From: Lotus japonicus
Taxonomy: Eukaryota; Streptophyta; Magnoliopsida; Fabales; Fabaceae
Assembly (NCBI RefSeq): GCF_012489685.1
Contig: NC_080042.1
Location: 82,886,397 to 82,950,396, forward strand
Direction: 5' to 3'
DNA length: 64,000 bases
Shown: positions 33,276 to 45,305 of the stretch, in pieces
Layout of the letters: the number at the start of each line of letters is the position of its first letter
Position numbering within the stretch: position 1 is the stretch's first letter
Notes under the pieces: model-generated
The model's database searches: none
What the model was told of the DNA's origin: nothing
Seen by the model: only the letters and a program-made list of their open reading frames with translations
Made by a program: the position numbers and the translations under genes

Positions 33276-33477
33276 TGTTTTTATATGAGAACATGAGAAT
33301 AATTCATGACCGCTAAATCAAGTCATGAAATATCAAGATTAAAACATCAAGTCATGTGAATTTTTAAAAAAGTCACATCAAATTTTTAAGTGGTCATGTG
33401 ACAATGAAAATGTTTTAATTTTAGTCACTCATTATTATAGATCTAACGGTCATGACTTATTCTCATGTTCTCACTTC
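33276..33477. mobile_element. MITE with long terminal inverted repeats
   Basis: The inner parts of the ends are inverted repeats of about 27 bp beginning TGAGAACATGAGAATAA (left 33286 onward, right ending at 33473), with one clear mismatch. An 8-bp direct repeat GATAAATA occurs at 33268-33275 and 33478-33485, and would suit a hAT-type target duplication. That leaves short non-matching outer bases on each side. The structure is clear; the exact boundary and superfamily are inference. Confidence 0.62.
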
Positions 33478-33911
33478 GATAAATAATTATTGATAGAAAA
33501 AAATGAATTTTAAGAATAAAAAACAATAAATACTTATTTATTTAGTGAAATAAAATAATAAAAAATTGAAAAAATGTATTAATATAATATATTTTATATT
33601 TACAGGGCGGCTATTTCAAAACAACTTCTTCGGATAAAATAATAGAATAAAATTAAAATATGTACTATTACAATATTTTTATATTTATATTAAAATAATA
33701 TATTTAATATTATAGTAGTATACAATTTTAATAAAATATTGTTTTTCTCAAGATTAAATTTCGGGAGTTGTCGTTTTATATTAAATTAAAAAGAAAATAA
33801 ATAAAATAGTTTTGATTGTAGAGATTGGTGGAAACCTAATGTCAATTGTATAAAAGGGCACCTGAGCATCGTCATTGAGATACCATCTCTACTCGATTCA
33901 GGGAGAGGGAA

Positions 33912-34129
33912 ATGTCGAACTCATCTCAGTCCCAAGATCCAATATCGAACGATCAACAGAGGAACAATCGAGATCCTTATGGTAATACATGATTCTTAAT
34001 TCCCATTTTTTTCACTTTTCATGTCATTTTCCTCCATTACTATTCTAACTATGCTTACCTCTGATTTTGGTGTTACGATGATCGACCACAGAACCTTCAT
34101 CACCTCTTTCTCGTGAGGGCATTGGATAA
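33912..34129 (+). promoter_or_regulatory. Upstream open reading frame in the leader of the PPC gene
   Basis: Exon 33912-33981 starts ATGTCGAACTCATC and splices (AT|GGTAATA donor region, acceptor CCACAG at 34091) to an exon that reads in frame for 12 codons to TAA at 34127-34129. Ten bases later, in the same frame, comes the ATG at 34139 that opens the PPC protein. This is either a uORF that would dampen translation of the main frame, or the original N-terminus cut off by a nonsense change in a CAA-like codon. Confidence 0.5.
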
Positions 34130-34138
34130 CCGTCCACG

Positions 34139-37100
34139 ATGTCTAACACCAACATTGATGTTGGAACATTTGCAACCAACTCAGGAGGAGATGATATGAC
34201 AGTGAAGATCACATATATCGGTAGAAGCATGATCATTCTTTTATTGAACTTTTTTCTATTTTTACAATACTGAAATTTATAGAATTGATATAATAAATAC
34301 TTTATGCAAATTATAGAAGGTTTGTTTAATTTTATAGTAGACTTCAAAAATTAATGAAAATATTTTGTAGAGATGTCTAAACCTCTAGCTATTCCAGAAC
34401 ACTAGATGGGTTTTTGCCAAATCTCTTATGTAATTAGTTTTATAAATAATTTTAACAAGCAGAACACACTTTAAAAATTATTTCTTTAAAAGAATAAAAC
34501 TTAATTAGTGCATATAGGTTCCACGTAATTGTCATAATTTTATTGAGGGAGAAATGACCAGATTTGACTTTAATTTGCAGGATCAAAAGATAGTTTTATT
34601 AAAGCAAGTAGTTCTACTTTTCCTTACCCTCATCGCTATCCTCCTTTTAACATAATTTTTTCTCAACAATTTTTTTCTATCACTTTTTAATTTTTTTTTT
34701 GTTTTTAATTATAATCATATATCTCATTATAATTTATTCTTGCCCTTCTACTATAAACATATAGACTTGTAATTGAATGAAAGGACAAGTAATCGTTTTC
34801 ATTTCATAAAGCATCAAAATCTCATATTTTTATCTTTATTTTTTTCAGGATATCTTAGCACGTTTGGCACAGTTTGCTAAAAAGGAAGATCTGTGTATCA
34901 TCGGAGCGACTGAAACTGTATCGCATGTTGAATTTCTTAATCGTCAAGGAGTTCCAGTACATGTTCATGTTTGTATTTCTTGTCCCTTTCTTCTTCTTCT
35001 TCTTTTATTCAAAATTTTCTAAATTATCATTATTTCTTTTTCAAATTCATATTCTTATTATTTTGTAAAATATATAAATCTTTGTTGATTTCTATCAAAC
35101 TATAAAAAATTGTTTGAAAAACGTTATATCAATGTATTTAACATATAATGCAATTAACTTTATTAAGCATATTCTATCTATGTTTTTAAATATTTTTGCT
35201 TGTAATTTAGTAAAATTTAACAAGCTTTAGTGAGTAGAAATGAACTTACATTTTTTCAAAAGTATATTTTTTTTGTTGAATTACATTGGAAATAGAACAT
35301 TTATCCTGATTTTGTAGGAACTATAAAGCATAAGTATGGAGCCCATACGTATATCTTTAATTCAATAAAACCTAGATGTTGGTTTTACTTTTTTTTAAGA
35401 CTCGATATATGCACATTGCTCAAATAATTGAATTAAGGATGTAGACTTTATCATATATCTGTCTATTTTAACCATTTTCAGATGTCGTATCCTGAAAAAA
35501 AAAACTTGTTTCTTTAATGTTTGAGAATAAACTCTTTATTTTCAATAACACTACAACAGAATATCTTTTTCATTGACATTTGCTTGGATAAATGGTTTTC
35601 CATATTTCTATAAAAGATAAATCCCTACCAAATCACACTAGATGCTAATTATTGATCAAGTATATATGTGCTTCGCATTACAATTATAAAAAAATACCTT
35701 TCTAATTGATTGTGCGATATTAATTTTTGTCAAGAGTGCTTTTAACTTATGCTCATAGAAAACCAAACATAGACTATGTTAGAAATCTGGGTGTGATAAT
35801 CCTGGATAAAGTCAAGAATCGTGAGCGTCCATTTTCCGAACAAATTATTTCGACCCTATAATTGCCTGGGTTCACGAAATCTTTGTTGGGATAATACTTG
35901 ACAATCAATCTGCTTTTTGGCACAAGAGAACAGATCAAGAAAGTAGAGAGTTCTGTTTTCGAATATCTGTTACTGTATTCGGTTTTCTGTTTTTCTGTGT
36001 AGATACCTTAGGCTGCAAGTCACCTTATATAGGAGGCTGCACGAATGATCACAACTATTCGAAAATAAGTCACGATTTTTCAAACTAGGGTCACACCCGT
36101 TCGGGAAAAGGACCCCAGCCAGGGGCTCCGCCCCTTGGACCCCGGTTCGTATTCGCGGTCAATTATGCGTTGGCTCACCGAGCGTGCACTTCGCACTAAC
36201 CTGACTCGATTCCGAGCCTAACGCGTAATTGCATCAGCCTATAGTAGATCACATTACTACTAAAATACATTGATGATTCTAAAATCACCAACAAATCCCC
36301 CCCATTTTAGTGTAATCCTTGATCTACTCAATTTGTATAAGAAAACATATACAAACTTATAACATACAGATATAACGATCAAACAAATGCATAAATGAAA
36401 ATATCTTGCGATTGAATTTCCACTTTAGTACAAATACACATTCCAAATACTCGAGAATCGGGGTGTCTTTAAAGATTGAACCCGTCAACCCATTTGAATA
36501 TCTAAAGATATTGTACACATATGTTTCTACAACACTCTACTGTTCATACTTGACACTTTACAAGCCATGTGTCCTTATCCATTAATAAGCATATAGGAAG
36601 CCAAGTCCAAGCTTCTTGAAGCGGCAAAACTTCATGCTTACATAGGTGATCCTTTTAATCTTGCACCTGCATTTACAATTTTCCAAAAGAACCATTAAGA
36701 AGATATACTTCAACCTAGCCATCACTTGCAGGTCTGAGCACATACCTTGGGAAGATAAACACAAGTGCTCCAATCTCTAACTATGATCTTTCCACATTGA
36801 ATTCAGCTTCTAACGTTGTATTAGAAGGGAATTGGGTATAACATAGGTAGTAGATTTAAATGGACTTTAATCCCATTCCAATTACCGACTTCTTCACTAA
36901 GTCTCTAGCTAACCCCTTCGTCAAGTGGTCAGCTAAGTTTTGTTGCGACCGAACAAACTCAATGGATATCACCCCATTCAAGATTAATTCCCTAATCATA
37001 CTATGTCTAACACCCAAGTGTCTAGACTTTCCATTGTACATTTGACTATAAGCCTTGGCCAATGTGGCAGCACTATCACAACGGATAGAAATTGGTGATA

Positions 37101-40100
37101 TCGGTTTAGGCCATAACGGAATCTCATATACCAAGTTTCTTAGCCATTCCGCTTCTTTACCAGCAGCAGCTAATGCTACAAACTCTGATTCCATTGTAGA
37201 ACTAGTTATACATGTTTGCTTCTTGGAAGCCCACGAGATGGCACCTCCCCCAAGCAAGAACACCCAACCACTTGTAGAGGATGAGTCTTCAACATTATTT
37301 ATCCAACTAGCATCCGAATAACCCTCTAATACCGAAGGAAATCCCACATATGACAATCCATAATTCATAGTACCCTTCAAGTACTTGAACACCCTAGTTA
37401 TCGCATGCCAATGATGTCTACTAGGATTACTAGTAAATCTGCTCAACTTTCCAACCGCAAAAGCAATATCCGGTCTAGTGCTAATCATAGCATACATCAA
37501 GGAGCCTATAGCTCTTGAATATTCGAGCTGATCCACAGGTTTACCTGTATTTGGCATAAGTTTTTCACTCGGATCCATGGGAGTACTAACCGGAGAACAA
37601 CTTTCATGATTAAACTTCTTGAGTATTTTCTCAATGTAATGAGATTGCGTAATTACAATCCCCTTATTCTCCCGTTTAATCTTAATACCAAGAATAACAT
37701 CCGCTTCTCCCATATCCTTCATGGAGAACTTTGATGACAAGAAATTCTTTGTTTTATCAACTTGATTTTGGTCCGTGCCAAAGATCAACATGTCATCCAC
37801 ATATAGACAAATAATGACTCCTTTACCGGATGTATCAAATTTGCTATATACACATTTGTCAGCTTGGTTTAGAATAAAACCACTAGACAAAACAACCTCA
37901 TCAAATTTTTGATGCCATTGCTTCGGAGCTTGTTTCAGCCCATACAACGACTTAACTAGCTTACACACCTTATGCTCATTACCAGGCATTACAAATCCTT
38001 CAGGTTGCTTCATATACACTTCTTCTTCCAAATCACCATTCAGGAATGCTGTTTTGACATCCATTTGATGGATCACTAGATTGTGAATAGCCGCTAAAGC
38101 AATCAACAATCTAATAGTAGTGATACGAGCAACTGGAGCATAGGTATCGAAGTAATCAATCCCTTCCTTCTGTCTAAAGCCTTGGATTACCAATCTAGCT
38201 TTAAACTTGTCAATTGTACCATCGACTTTCATCTTCTTTTTGAAGATCCATTTGCAACCCAATGGTTTACAACCTGGTGGTAAATCAGATAATACCCAAG
38301 TATTATTTTCCATGATAGAACTCATCTCTTCATCAATTGCTTCTTTCCAAAAAACAGAATCTCGAGATTTCACAGCTTCATCATACGTTCTTGGATTCTC
38401 CTCTATACTATAGCAATAATAGTATTGATTATCAATTTGATCCTTTGATCCCTCAACTAAATATAATTGAAAATCCGAACCATAAGATTTAGGTTTTCTA
38501 AGTCTTTTGCTTTTCCGAGGTTCGAGTGTCTCACTTGGTACATCAGTTGAATGATCATCCTTTGTAGGTTCATCCGACTTAGATATAAGGTCCTTTGGTC
38601 TAGGTATAGAAGAGAAACAATTCTCATCAAATATGGCATCCCTTGATTCTATAATTGTGTTAATAGAAACCGAGTCATTAGGTTCTATAACATAGAACCT
38701 ATATGCTTTGGAATGTTCAGCATATCCAACGAAGATGCAAGCTACACCTTTTTCACCCAAAGTTTTCCTTTTAGGATCCGGGAGTCTAACCACGGCCCTG
38801 CAACCCCAAACACGTAGAAATGTTAAGTTGGGTCGTTTCTTATACCAAAGTTCATATGGGGTAGTCTTGTTCCTTTTATTAGAAACCCTATTTAACAAAT
38901 AGCAAGCCGTTAACATGGCTTCTCCCCAAAACCCTTCACTCGAACCAGAATAGGATAACATGGCGTTCACCATTTCTTTAAGAACTCTATTATTCCTTTC
39001 AGCCACACCATTTTGTTGAGGTGTATAAGGTGCCGTAGTCTCATGAATGATTCCTACGGATTGGAAGAATTCAGGATCATAATATTCACCACCTCTATCC
39101 GTACGTAATGTTTTAATCATTACATTCTGTTGCAATTCAACTTCAGTTTTATAAACTCTAAATTTATCTAAGGCTTCATCTTTAGAATGCAACAAATAAA
39201 CATAACAGAATCTAGATGCATCATCTATGAAAGTGACAAGATACTTTTTATGTCCTAATGATGGAGTAGCATGCAAATCACATAAATCACTATGTATCAA
39301 TTCAAGTATGACAGATTTCCTTGTTATGCTTTTAAAAGGTTGCCTAGTAATCTTTGTTAGCATGCAAGTTTTACACTTTTCTACATTTCCATCAAAAACA
39401 GGAATTAAATCATCTTTAGACATTTCAAGCATTCTTTTATAATGTACATGTCCTAGACGAGCATGCCATAAAGAAGATTTCATAACATTCGAATTGGTCA
39501 TAAATACCGAACCAGAATCATTAGGAACTCCATTCAAATTCAACATAAACATACCATTATTATAATATCCAAATCCTACAAACACACCAGACTTTGATAA
39601 TACATATTTATCGGATTCATACACTTGCTTGTATCCAAGCTTATTCAATACAGGACCAGAAACTAAGTTCTTACGTAGTTTAGGAACATACAAAACATTA
39701 AACAAAGTAATAGTTTTTCCAGAACTGAATTCTAACACCACGCTTCCTTTGCCTTCAACAGGATCAAAGTGATGATCTCCCATGTAGAGGACAGATCCAT
39801 CTTCCACTGGAACAAAAGTCTTGAACTAGAAACGATCCTTGCAAACATGTGTTGTGGCGCCAGAATCTATCCACCACGCAATAGCATCATCCTGCACATA
39901 AAATGCTTCAGAAATTAATGAAACTGAATGTTTAACCAAAATATTCAAGTTATGAATTGATTTCTGACCTTGTTCTTGGGATTGGTCCTTAGACCCCTTT
40001 CCCGAACCACTTGCATTCGCGTTATCATGCTTCTTTCCAGAACGGCAATCCCTCTTGAAGTGGCCTGTCTTACCACACTTCCAGCATTCTAGTTTCGGTT

Positions 40101-41899
40101 TCTTGTTAGAACCGAAACTTCCTTTGTTGTTCTTGAAAGCACGCTTCTTTCCTTTGTTTTTGTTGTTATTGTTCTTACTACCCTCCTCGATCATATTAAC
40201 TGAGGGACCAGCAACTTCTTTTCCTTTTCCCTTGTCACTCTCCTGCGCTCTTAGAGATTCTTCTATGCGCAAGTGACTTCCAAGTTGGACCAAAGACAGT
40301 TCGTCTTTTCCATGCTTCAAATTGTGTTTGAAATCCTTCCATGAAGGGGGCAACTTGTCCATGATACTTGAGACAGATATTGTTTCATCCATCTTCAATC
40401 CGTGCAGTGTGAATTGTCCAAGAATTCGTAGAAGTTCATTGTATTGTTCCATGACAGACCTTGATTCAACCATTTTGTAATTGTTGAAATCAGTCACCAA
40501 GAACTTCTTACTGGATGAGTCCTCTGCCATGTACTTGGCTTCAAGACAATCCCACAATTCCTTTGCAGATTCCACATTTTGATAAATATCGAATAAAGGA
40601 TCAGACATACCGTTAAGAATGTGTCCTCTGCATATGTAGTCGTCATTCTCCCACTTTGATCTGCTTCTTATATTTTCAACAGTTTCATCCTCCAGAAGTT
40701 CAGGAATCGGTGTAGACAGAACGTATACCACCTTCAATGTTGTCAACAAGAAATGCATCTTCTTCTGCCAACGCCTGAAGTCTTGTCCTTGAAACTTGTC
40801 CAATTTCCCGAACTTAGTAGTCATCTCCTTAACAGCGCCTTCTCCAGCCATGATTATCAGAAAATAATTTGTTCGTTTGTTAGAAATCTGGGTGTGATAA
40901 TCCTGGATAAAGTCAAGAATCGTGAGCGTCCACTTTCCGAACAAATTATTTCGACCCTATAATTGCCTGGGTTCACGAAATCTTTGTTGGGATAATACTT
41001 GACAATCAATCTGCTTCTTGGCACAAGAGAACAGATCAAGAAAGTAGAGAGTTCTGTTTTCGAATATCTGTTACTGTATTCGGTTTTCTGTTTTTCTGTG
41101 TAGATACCTTAGGCTGCAAGTCACCTTATATAGGAGGCTGCACGAATGATCACAACTATTCAAAAATAAGTCACGATTTTTCAAACTAGGGTCACACCCG
41201 TTCGGGAAAAGGACCCCAGCCAGGGGCTCCGCCCCTTGGACCCCGGTTCGTATTCGCGGTCAATTATGCGTTGGCTCACCGAGCGTGCACTCCGCACTAA
41301 CCTGACTCGATTCCGAACCTAACGCGTAATTGCATCAGCCTATAGTAGATCACATTACTACTAAAATACATTGATGATTCTAAAATCACCAACAGACTAA
41401 TCAACTAAGCATGCATGCAGAGAGATTTTCAAATCCTCTCACTCCAAGGCAATGTTGTATACCCAAGAGAAAATGGCAAGAACTCGCCAAGTTGGGCAAA
41501 TGTTATTTTGGCTGGAGAAAATGATCTTCGAGGAGGACCTGTGAAAAGCTTAATTGCTAAATCAAGTGTTCAGGTTTTATTTTCAATCTTTATTTGTCTT
41601 TAATCTACTTTAGACCGTATGTATAACATATCTTAATGGTTATTGTAATTTTTGGCTTTTAATTTATTAAGCCCGAATTTAACCAACAAAATTCATCAAT
41701 TTACAATTTTTTGCTTATATTATTTGAAATATTGCAGGTTATTCTTAGTACAGTCGGTTTCTCAAATATACAAAGCAAGGCAACTGAAGATATGCTAAAA
41801 GATGAAAATTTTGTTGCATTCATGAACCATGTGAATGGTGAAAATGAAGTGATGAATAAGATTTATGAAGAGACCTTGAAGGAGCTCAAGCAGCCGTGA
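34139..41899 (+). CDS. PPC (DUF296) domain protein lacking AT-hook
   Basis: Exons 34139-34220, 34859-34956, 41421-41573 and 41738-41899 join in one frame (495 nt, 164 aa). The protein resembles the PPC domain of AT-hook nuclear-localised (AHL) proteins: DDMTVKI (like the EDV-x-x-KI start), [16 protein letters not shown], then [13 protein letters not shown] (compare GRFEILSLSG), [14 protein letters not shown] and SSVQVILSTV. No AT-hook (RGRP) is present, so DNA contact would need a partner; PPC domains form trimers. Exon 2 uses the acceptor TTAG at 34858 rather than the CAG ten bases earlier, which would break frame. Intron 2 (34957-41420) contains a Copia element. If 33912 was the real start, the gene is a pseudogene. 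Confidence 0.6.
35777..36293 (-). repeat. Copia 3' LTR
   Basis: 517 bp. Read on the minus strand it has a TATA-like motif (CTATATAAGG) in its middle, and a segment complementary to the internal leader. Confidence 0.93.
36856..39807 (-). CDS. Copia pol: integrase, reverse transcriptase, RNase H
   Basis: 983 codons in the same frame as the gag part upstream, separated from it by a single TAG at 39826-39828. Domains: GAG-pre-integrase ([14 protein letters not shown]), integrase core ([33 protein letters not shown]), reverse transcriptase ([27 protein letters not shown]-like step, active-site [10 protein letters not shown]) and RNase H ([30 protein letters not shown]). Integrase before RT places it in Copia. 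Apart from the stop between protease and integrase, no disruption is seen. The stop lies where a Trp codon would be expected from the family, so it looks like a point mutation rather than programmed read-through. Confidence 0.93.
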   Translation of the reverse strand: MEDGSVLYMGDHHFDPVEGKGSVVLEFSSGKTITLFNVLYVPKLRKNLVSGPVLNKLGYKQVYESDKYVLSKSGVFVGFGYYNNGMFMLNLNGVPNDSGSVFMTNSNVMKSSLWHARLGHVHYKRMLEMSKDDLIPVFDGNVEKCKTCMLTKITRQPFKSITRKSVILELIHSDLCDLHATPSLGHKKYLVTFIDDASRFCYVYLLHSKDEALDKFRVYKTEVELQQNVMIKTLRTDRGGEYYDPEFFQSVGIIHETTAPYTPQQNGVAERNNRVLKEMVNAMLSYSGSSEGFWGEAMLTACYLLNRVSNKRNKTTPYELWYKKRPNLTFLRVWGCRAVVRLPDPKRKTLGEKGVACIFVGYAEHSKAYRFYVIEPNDSVSINTIIESRDAIFDENCFSSIPRPKDLISKSDEPTKDDHSTDVPSETLEPRKSKRLRKPKSYGSDFQLYLVEGSKDQIDNQYYYCYSIEENPRTYDEAVKSRDSVFWKEAIDEEMSSIMENNTWVLSDLPPGCKPLGCKWIFKKKMKVDGTIDKFKARLVIQGFRQKEGIDYFDTYAPVARITTIRLLIALAAIHNLVIHQMDVKTAFLNGDLEEEVYMKQPEGFVMPGNEHKVCKLVKSLYGLKQAPKQWHQKFDEVVLSSGFILNQADKCVYSKFDTSGKGVIICLYVDDMLIFGTDQNQVDKTKNFLSSKFSMKDMGEADVILGIKIKRENKGIVITQSHYIEKILKKFNHESCSPVSTPMDPSEKLMPNTGKPVDQLEYSRAIGSLMYAMISTRPDIAFAVGKLSRFTSNPSRHHWHAITRVFKYLKGTMNYGLSYVGFPSVLEGYSDASWINNVEDSSSTSGWVFLLGGGAISWASKKQTCITSSTMESEFVALAAAGKEAEWLRNLVYEIPLWPKPISPISIRCDSAATLAKAYSQMYNGKSRHLGVRHSMIRELILNGVISIEFVRSQQNLADHLTKGLARDLVKKSVIGMGLKSI
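39826..40854 (-). CDS. Copia gag and start of protease
   Basis: Likely start [20 protein letters not shown] near 40852. A UBN2-type gag ([20 protein letters not shown]) precedes the zinc knuckle [14 protein letters not shown] and the retropepsin start [13 protein letters not shown]. It ends at the TAG that separates it from pol. The open frame extends into the LTR upstream of this Met but that part is non-coding leader. Confidence 0.88.
   Translation of the reverse strand: MMAGEGAVKEMTTKFGKLDKFQGQDFRRWQKKMHFLLTTLKVVYVLSTPIPELLEDETVENIRSRSKWENDDYICRGHILNGMSDPLFDIYQNVESAKELWDCLEAKYMAEDSSSKKFLVTDFNNYKMVESRSVMEQYNELLRILGQFTLHGLKMDETISVSSIMDKLPPSWKDFKHNLKHGKDELSLVQLGSHLRIEESLRAQESDKGKGKEVAGPSVNMIEEGSKNNNNKNKGKKRAFKNNKGSFGSNKKPKLECWKCGKTGHFKRDCRSGKKHDNANASGSGKGSKDQSQEQGQKSIHNLNILVKHSVSLISEAFYVQDDAIAWWIDSGATTHVCKDRF
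40878..41394 (-). repeat. Copia 5' LTR
   Basis: 517 bp, five substitutions from 35777-36293. On the minus strand it ends ...TTTCTAACA, followed at once by AACGAACAAATTATTTTC, not by a tRNA-complementary site. Confidence 0.93.
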
Positions 41900-44800
41900 T
41901 TTCCAAATTGGTGTGTGTAGAACATCTCGGATGTGGATATTAATTTAGTTTTGAATTATGTTTTGCTTAGTGCCTTATATATCAAGGTTATATGACATTT
42001 TAATTGTATTTAAGTTTATCACCATGTTATCCAGATATCTGATGTTTTTATTTGAAATTATGCTATGACATAATTATGATTTTCATTTTACTGTTGTTCA
42101 AAGTTTTTTGGAGCAATTTTGGTATTATTTCCCTCAATGTGTGCTTATTTGAAGAAATGAAAAATTTAACTGGAAATTCATTTGAATTTATGTTACAACC
42201 AAAATATAGGATGAAAAAAAGGTAAACTTGAGAAATACATTCCCGGGAATAATATTTCTGAAAATTTGATTGGTGAGAATATCATTCCTTGGTAAGACTT
42301 AAATTGTGTTTGGTTATGATTTAGGATTCCCGGGAATATTTTTAAATTTTATTTAATTTAAAAATTCAAAAATTCAAAATGATAAAAAAAAAATCATGGA
42401 ATTTGTGAGTAGTGGGAAGTTACATTCACTTTCCTATGGGAATGCAAGATTCTCAACCCATTTCATGGGAATCAAATGACGGAAGTTATGGAAGTTATGT
42501 CATTCCCGATAATGTTTTATGCCCGAGCATCCAATTTTCAACCTTATAACAAACACGGAAATGTGATTCCCTACCTCCACATTCCCGGGAATGTATTTTT
42601 CAACCTTGTACCAAACGCCCCCTAAGAGCATCTCCAATGCTAGTTCTTAATTCTTAGTTCTTAGCACTATTCATGTGGACTCGTACTGCCACATGTATTT
42701 AAGCAACTCTCAACAAATTTTGTTCCAACCATGAGTTCTTAGTTCTTAGAACTATTTATTTGGTCCCACCAAACACATTATTTATACTTTTTATTTTCAT
42801 AAAGTAATAAAACAAAACTCATAAAGTAATAAAGTAATTTGGATAAGAGAGAAAAAATATTTTTTTATGCTAAGAACTCAAGAAGTAAAACTCATTATAT
42901 AAGAACCTAGTTCTTATTTTTAAGAACTAAGAACTCCATGTTATCCCCTCCATTGGTTAAGAACTCAGTTCTTGATTCTTAGCTCAAAAATAAAAGAACT
43001 AAGAACCTTACATTGGATATGCTATAAGAGGTAAGGTGAATGATTATGTTATTCAACACACAAAAGTAATTTATTCAAGTTATACGCTAGCATCCTGTAT
43101 CGATTGAGTTAAGTTTAAAATACATACGTTAAAAAAAGTTTAAAATACATTATTTTACCCTAAAGTCACAATAATTCAATATAAGCAAGAATTACTAATA
43201 TGACAATAATTTTAAGAGATTATAATACATAATTTTTTTTGTTCTTCTTATTGCCTAGTGTAATACATATATGTCATGACATATATAAATAAGTTTTGAA
43301 ATTACCAACTTTTAAGTGGTGAATAGTTCCAAATTCTCGTACTCCATCCTTTTCAAATTCTCTAACTACCTAAACTAATTAGAGATGGAACCTTAATTAG
43401 AAATTTAGAATAAGGTGTGTTTTGAGATCAACCGTGAATCCCCTCAATGATGATTTTAACTCCATCTTAAGTAAGTGAAATTTGAGGACACACACACACC
43501 ATTAATAGAGAGAGGACTAGTTTACTTTGTGGTTAAAATAGAATAAAATAAACATATGCATATGATTGCTTGAATGATAAGGGGACAAGGCAGAACAAGA
43601 GACAGAGGGGTGAAAGGTGCAGCCTAGTTTTGCTGGCATTGCCTTATCATGTGTCATGCTCCTGTAATAATTTTTCAATCCCATAAATAACGCTACTCAT
43701 CATATCACTCGAGGTGTTATCAAAATCAAGTTATATATATTGCTCGCTGAAAATTAAATTAATCTGTAGGAAGGGCGAGAAACATGAAATAAGTGAATAA
43801 TATCATTAATTATCTTGTGAAATATGAGTAACCCTTGAGTTGAGTGGATGAGGATGATGGTGGTGGTTGGTTTTGTAATTTGCATAGTAAATGGATGCAT
43901 AGAAGATGTAGGAGCAGGAGGGTAACATGTACATGGGGTTCGCCTGATGGTGAGGGGACAGCTATTGGCATAGCACGTGAGTCTGAGTGTGATTGATATC
44001 ACAAGTATGAATCATGGATCAGGATCATCAGAGCCAGGAATAAACCAGAGTGTACTGACGTAGTGATTCAGCACTTTATCTCTTAAATAAGTAAATTAGC
44101 TTCCAATAAAGTAGTGCATGTATCAACAGTGAGATGAGAGATAAGTCTCACAGTAAGTAACCGGCGACTAAGACAATAACTGGTCCAAGGCTCCAAGCCA
44201 TGAGTCTCATGACCATGACCATGACCACGACCCATCTTTCTCATCACACCATTCTTCACAACATTACCAACCATGACCACAAAGTTGTAATAATAAACAA
44301 ATGATAATTAATTAAGTTAAAGTAGCCAGGTCCAGGTCTATTCTGATCTGCTTGCACTTGCACTTGCACTTGCACTTGCCTGTTGTGTTGGTTTAACCGC
44401 TGAAAAGGGTAATGCCATTGGCGTGAGGAGAGTAGTAGGCAGCAAATGCCAGCTGGATCCACCTTTCAACGTGTCCCCCTTCCCAACACTTACACCTGTT
44501 CCCTCCATACTCCAATTGCATTAACTCTCACTTCCAATATTTAAAAAAAAAAACTAACATTACTATTCTTTCAAGACTCAAAAATCACATTAAAAAATAA
44601 ATTAGACATTAAATCTTGAATTAAATACTTAAAGAATTCAGTTGAGTTGTGTGCTAAATCTTGTTAATTTATTGGTTTCTTAGACCTTCATATATCTTTA
44701 TTTATTTTGAGTAATATAAGGTTTTGGTCCCTTTATAATGCTAAATTTGAAAAATTGACCATCTCCGAATTAAGGTTTAAACTCAATCCCTATTTTTGAA

Positions 44801-45300
44801 AAACTCCTGATTTCGGTCACTGCCGGAGGTGGCAGTCTGGTGACTTTGCCATTAACTCACTAACATAACTCGATAAAATTGGTGAAACCCTGTGACAATT
44901 ACACGTAAGATCAGTAGAGTCATGTAGCAAAGGTTATTGAATCATTCATTTCTGACACATGGACTAAAACTAAGTAGTTTTTTCATACCGTAAAAACTGA
45001 ATTCAAATTTTACTCTTGAAATTTTTAAACTTAGCATACTATACATGGACTAAAACCTTATTTAACCATATTGTTTTATATATCATGTTATATGTTGAAG
45101 AGCAAAATTGGTTTAGTACTCTATATATGTGTATATATGCCTTTACATATGAATTGGGCTTCATTTTTTCATTTCCACAAACAACCGTTAATAAAACCGC
45201 GGGCGGATTAGAAAAGAAAAACAAGAGGTGGTTATTTAAGAAAAGTATCAAGGGCATATCGGGAAATATAAAAAGTGGCGCATACGACAAAAATAGCACG
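41900..45300. other. Intergenic region with degenerate MITE-like repeats
   Basis: No gene recognised. 42235-42625 is rich in inverted CATTCCCGGGAATG motifs and phrases such as GTGTTTGGT and CAAACGCCCCC, typical of MITE ends. It abuts a second repeat (42626-43027) whose ends read GCATCTCCAATG and, inverted, GCATATCCAATG. Around 44214-44242 is a CATGAC repeat and at 44346-44380 a TTGCAC minisatellite. Short minus-strand frames crossing these are repeat artefacts. Confidence 0.5.
42626..43027. mobile_element. MITE-like element with GCATCTCCAATG ends
   Basis: About 400 bp rich in TTCTTAGTTCTT and its complement AAGAACTAAGAA. The ends are inverted (GCATCTCCAATG left; right end complements GCATATCCAATG). 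Such GAGCATCTCCAA termini are widespread in plant MITEs. A target duplication is not clear, so superfamily and exact limits stay open. Confidence 0.55.
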
Positions 45301-45305
45301 AAGTA

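Larger units (their letters stand above)
35772..41399 (-). mobile_element. Nearly intact Copia element in intron of the PPC gene
   Basis: Two 517-bp LTRs (35777-36293 and 40878-41394, TGTTAG...CCAACA) differ at five positions by direct comparison. They are flanked by the target duplication GACTA (35772-35776 and 41395-41399). A polypurine tract (complement of AATCCCCCCCATTTTAG) adjoins the 3' LTR. Gag-pol is complete except for one in-frame stop. Where a tRNA primer site should follow the 5' LTR there is none; instead the leader is complementary to part of the LTR. It is antisense to the host gene. About 1% LTR divergence makes it young, though older than the Gypsy element. Confidence 0.95.

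Noticed and set aside
34045..34347. Minus-strand 100-codon frame
   Set aside because: Antisense of the PPC gene exon and adjacent intron.
44256..44462. Minus-strand frame with Gln-Val repeats
   Set aside because: Created by the TTGCAC minisatellite; no domain and no splice context.
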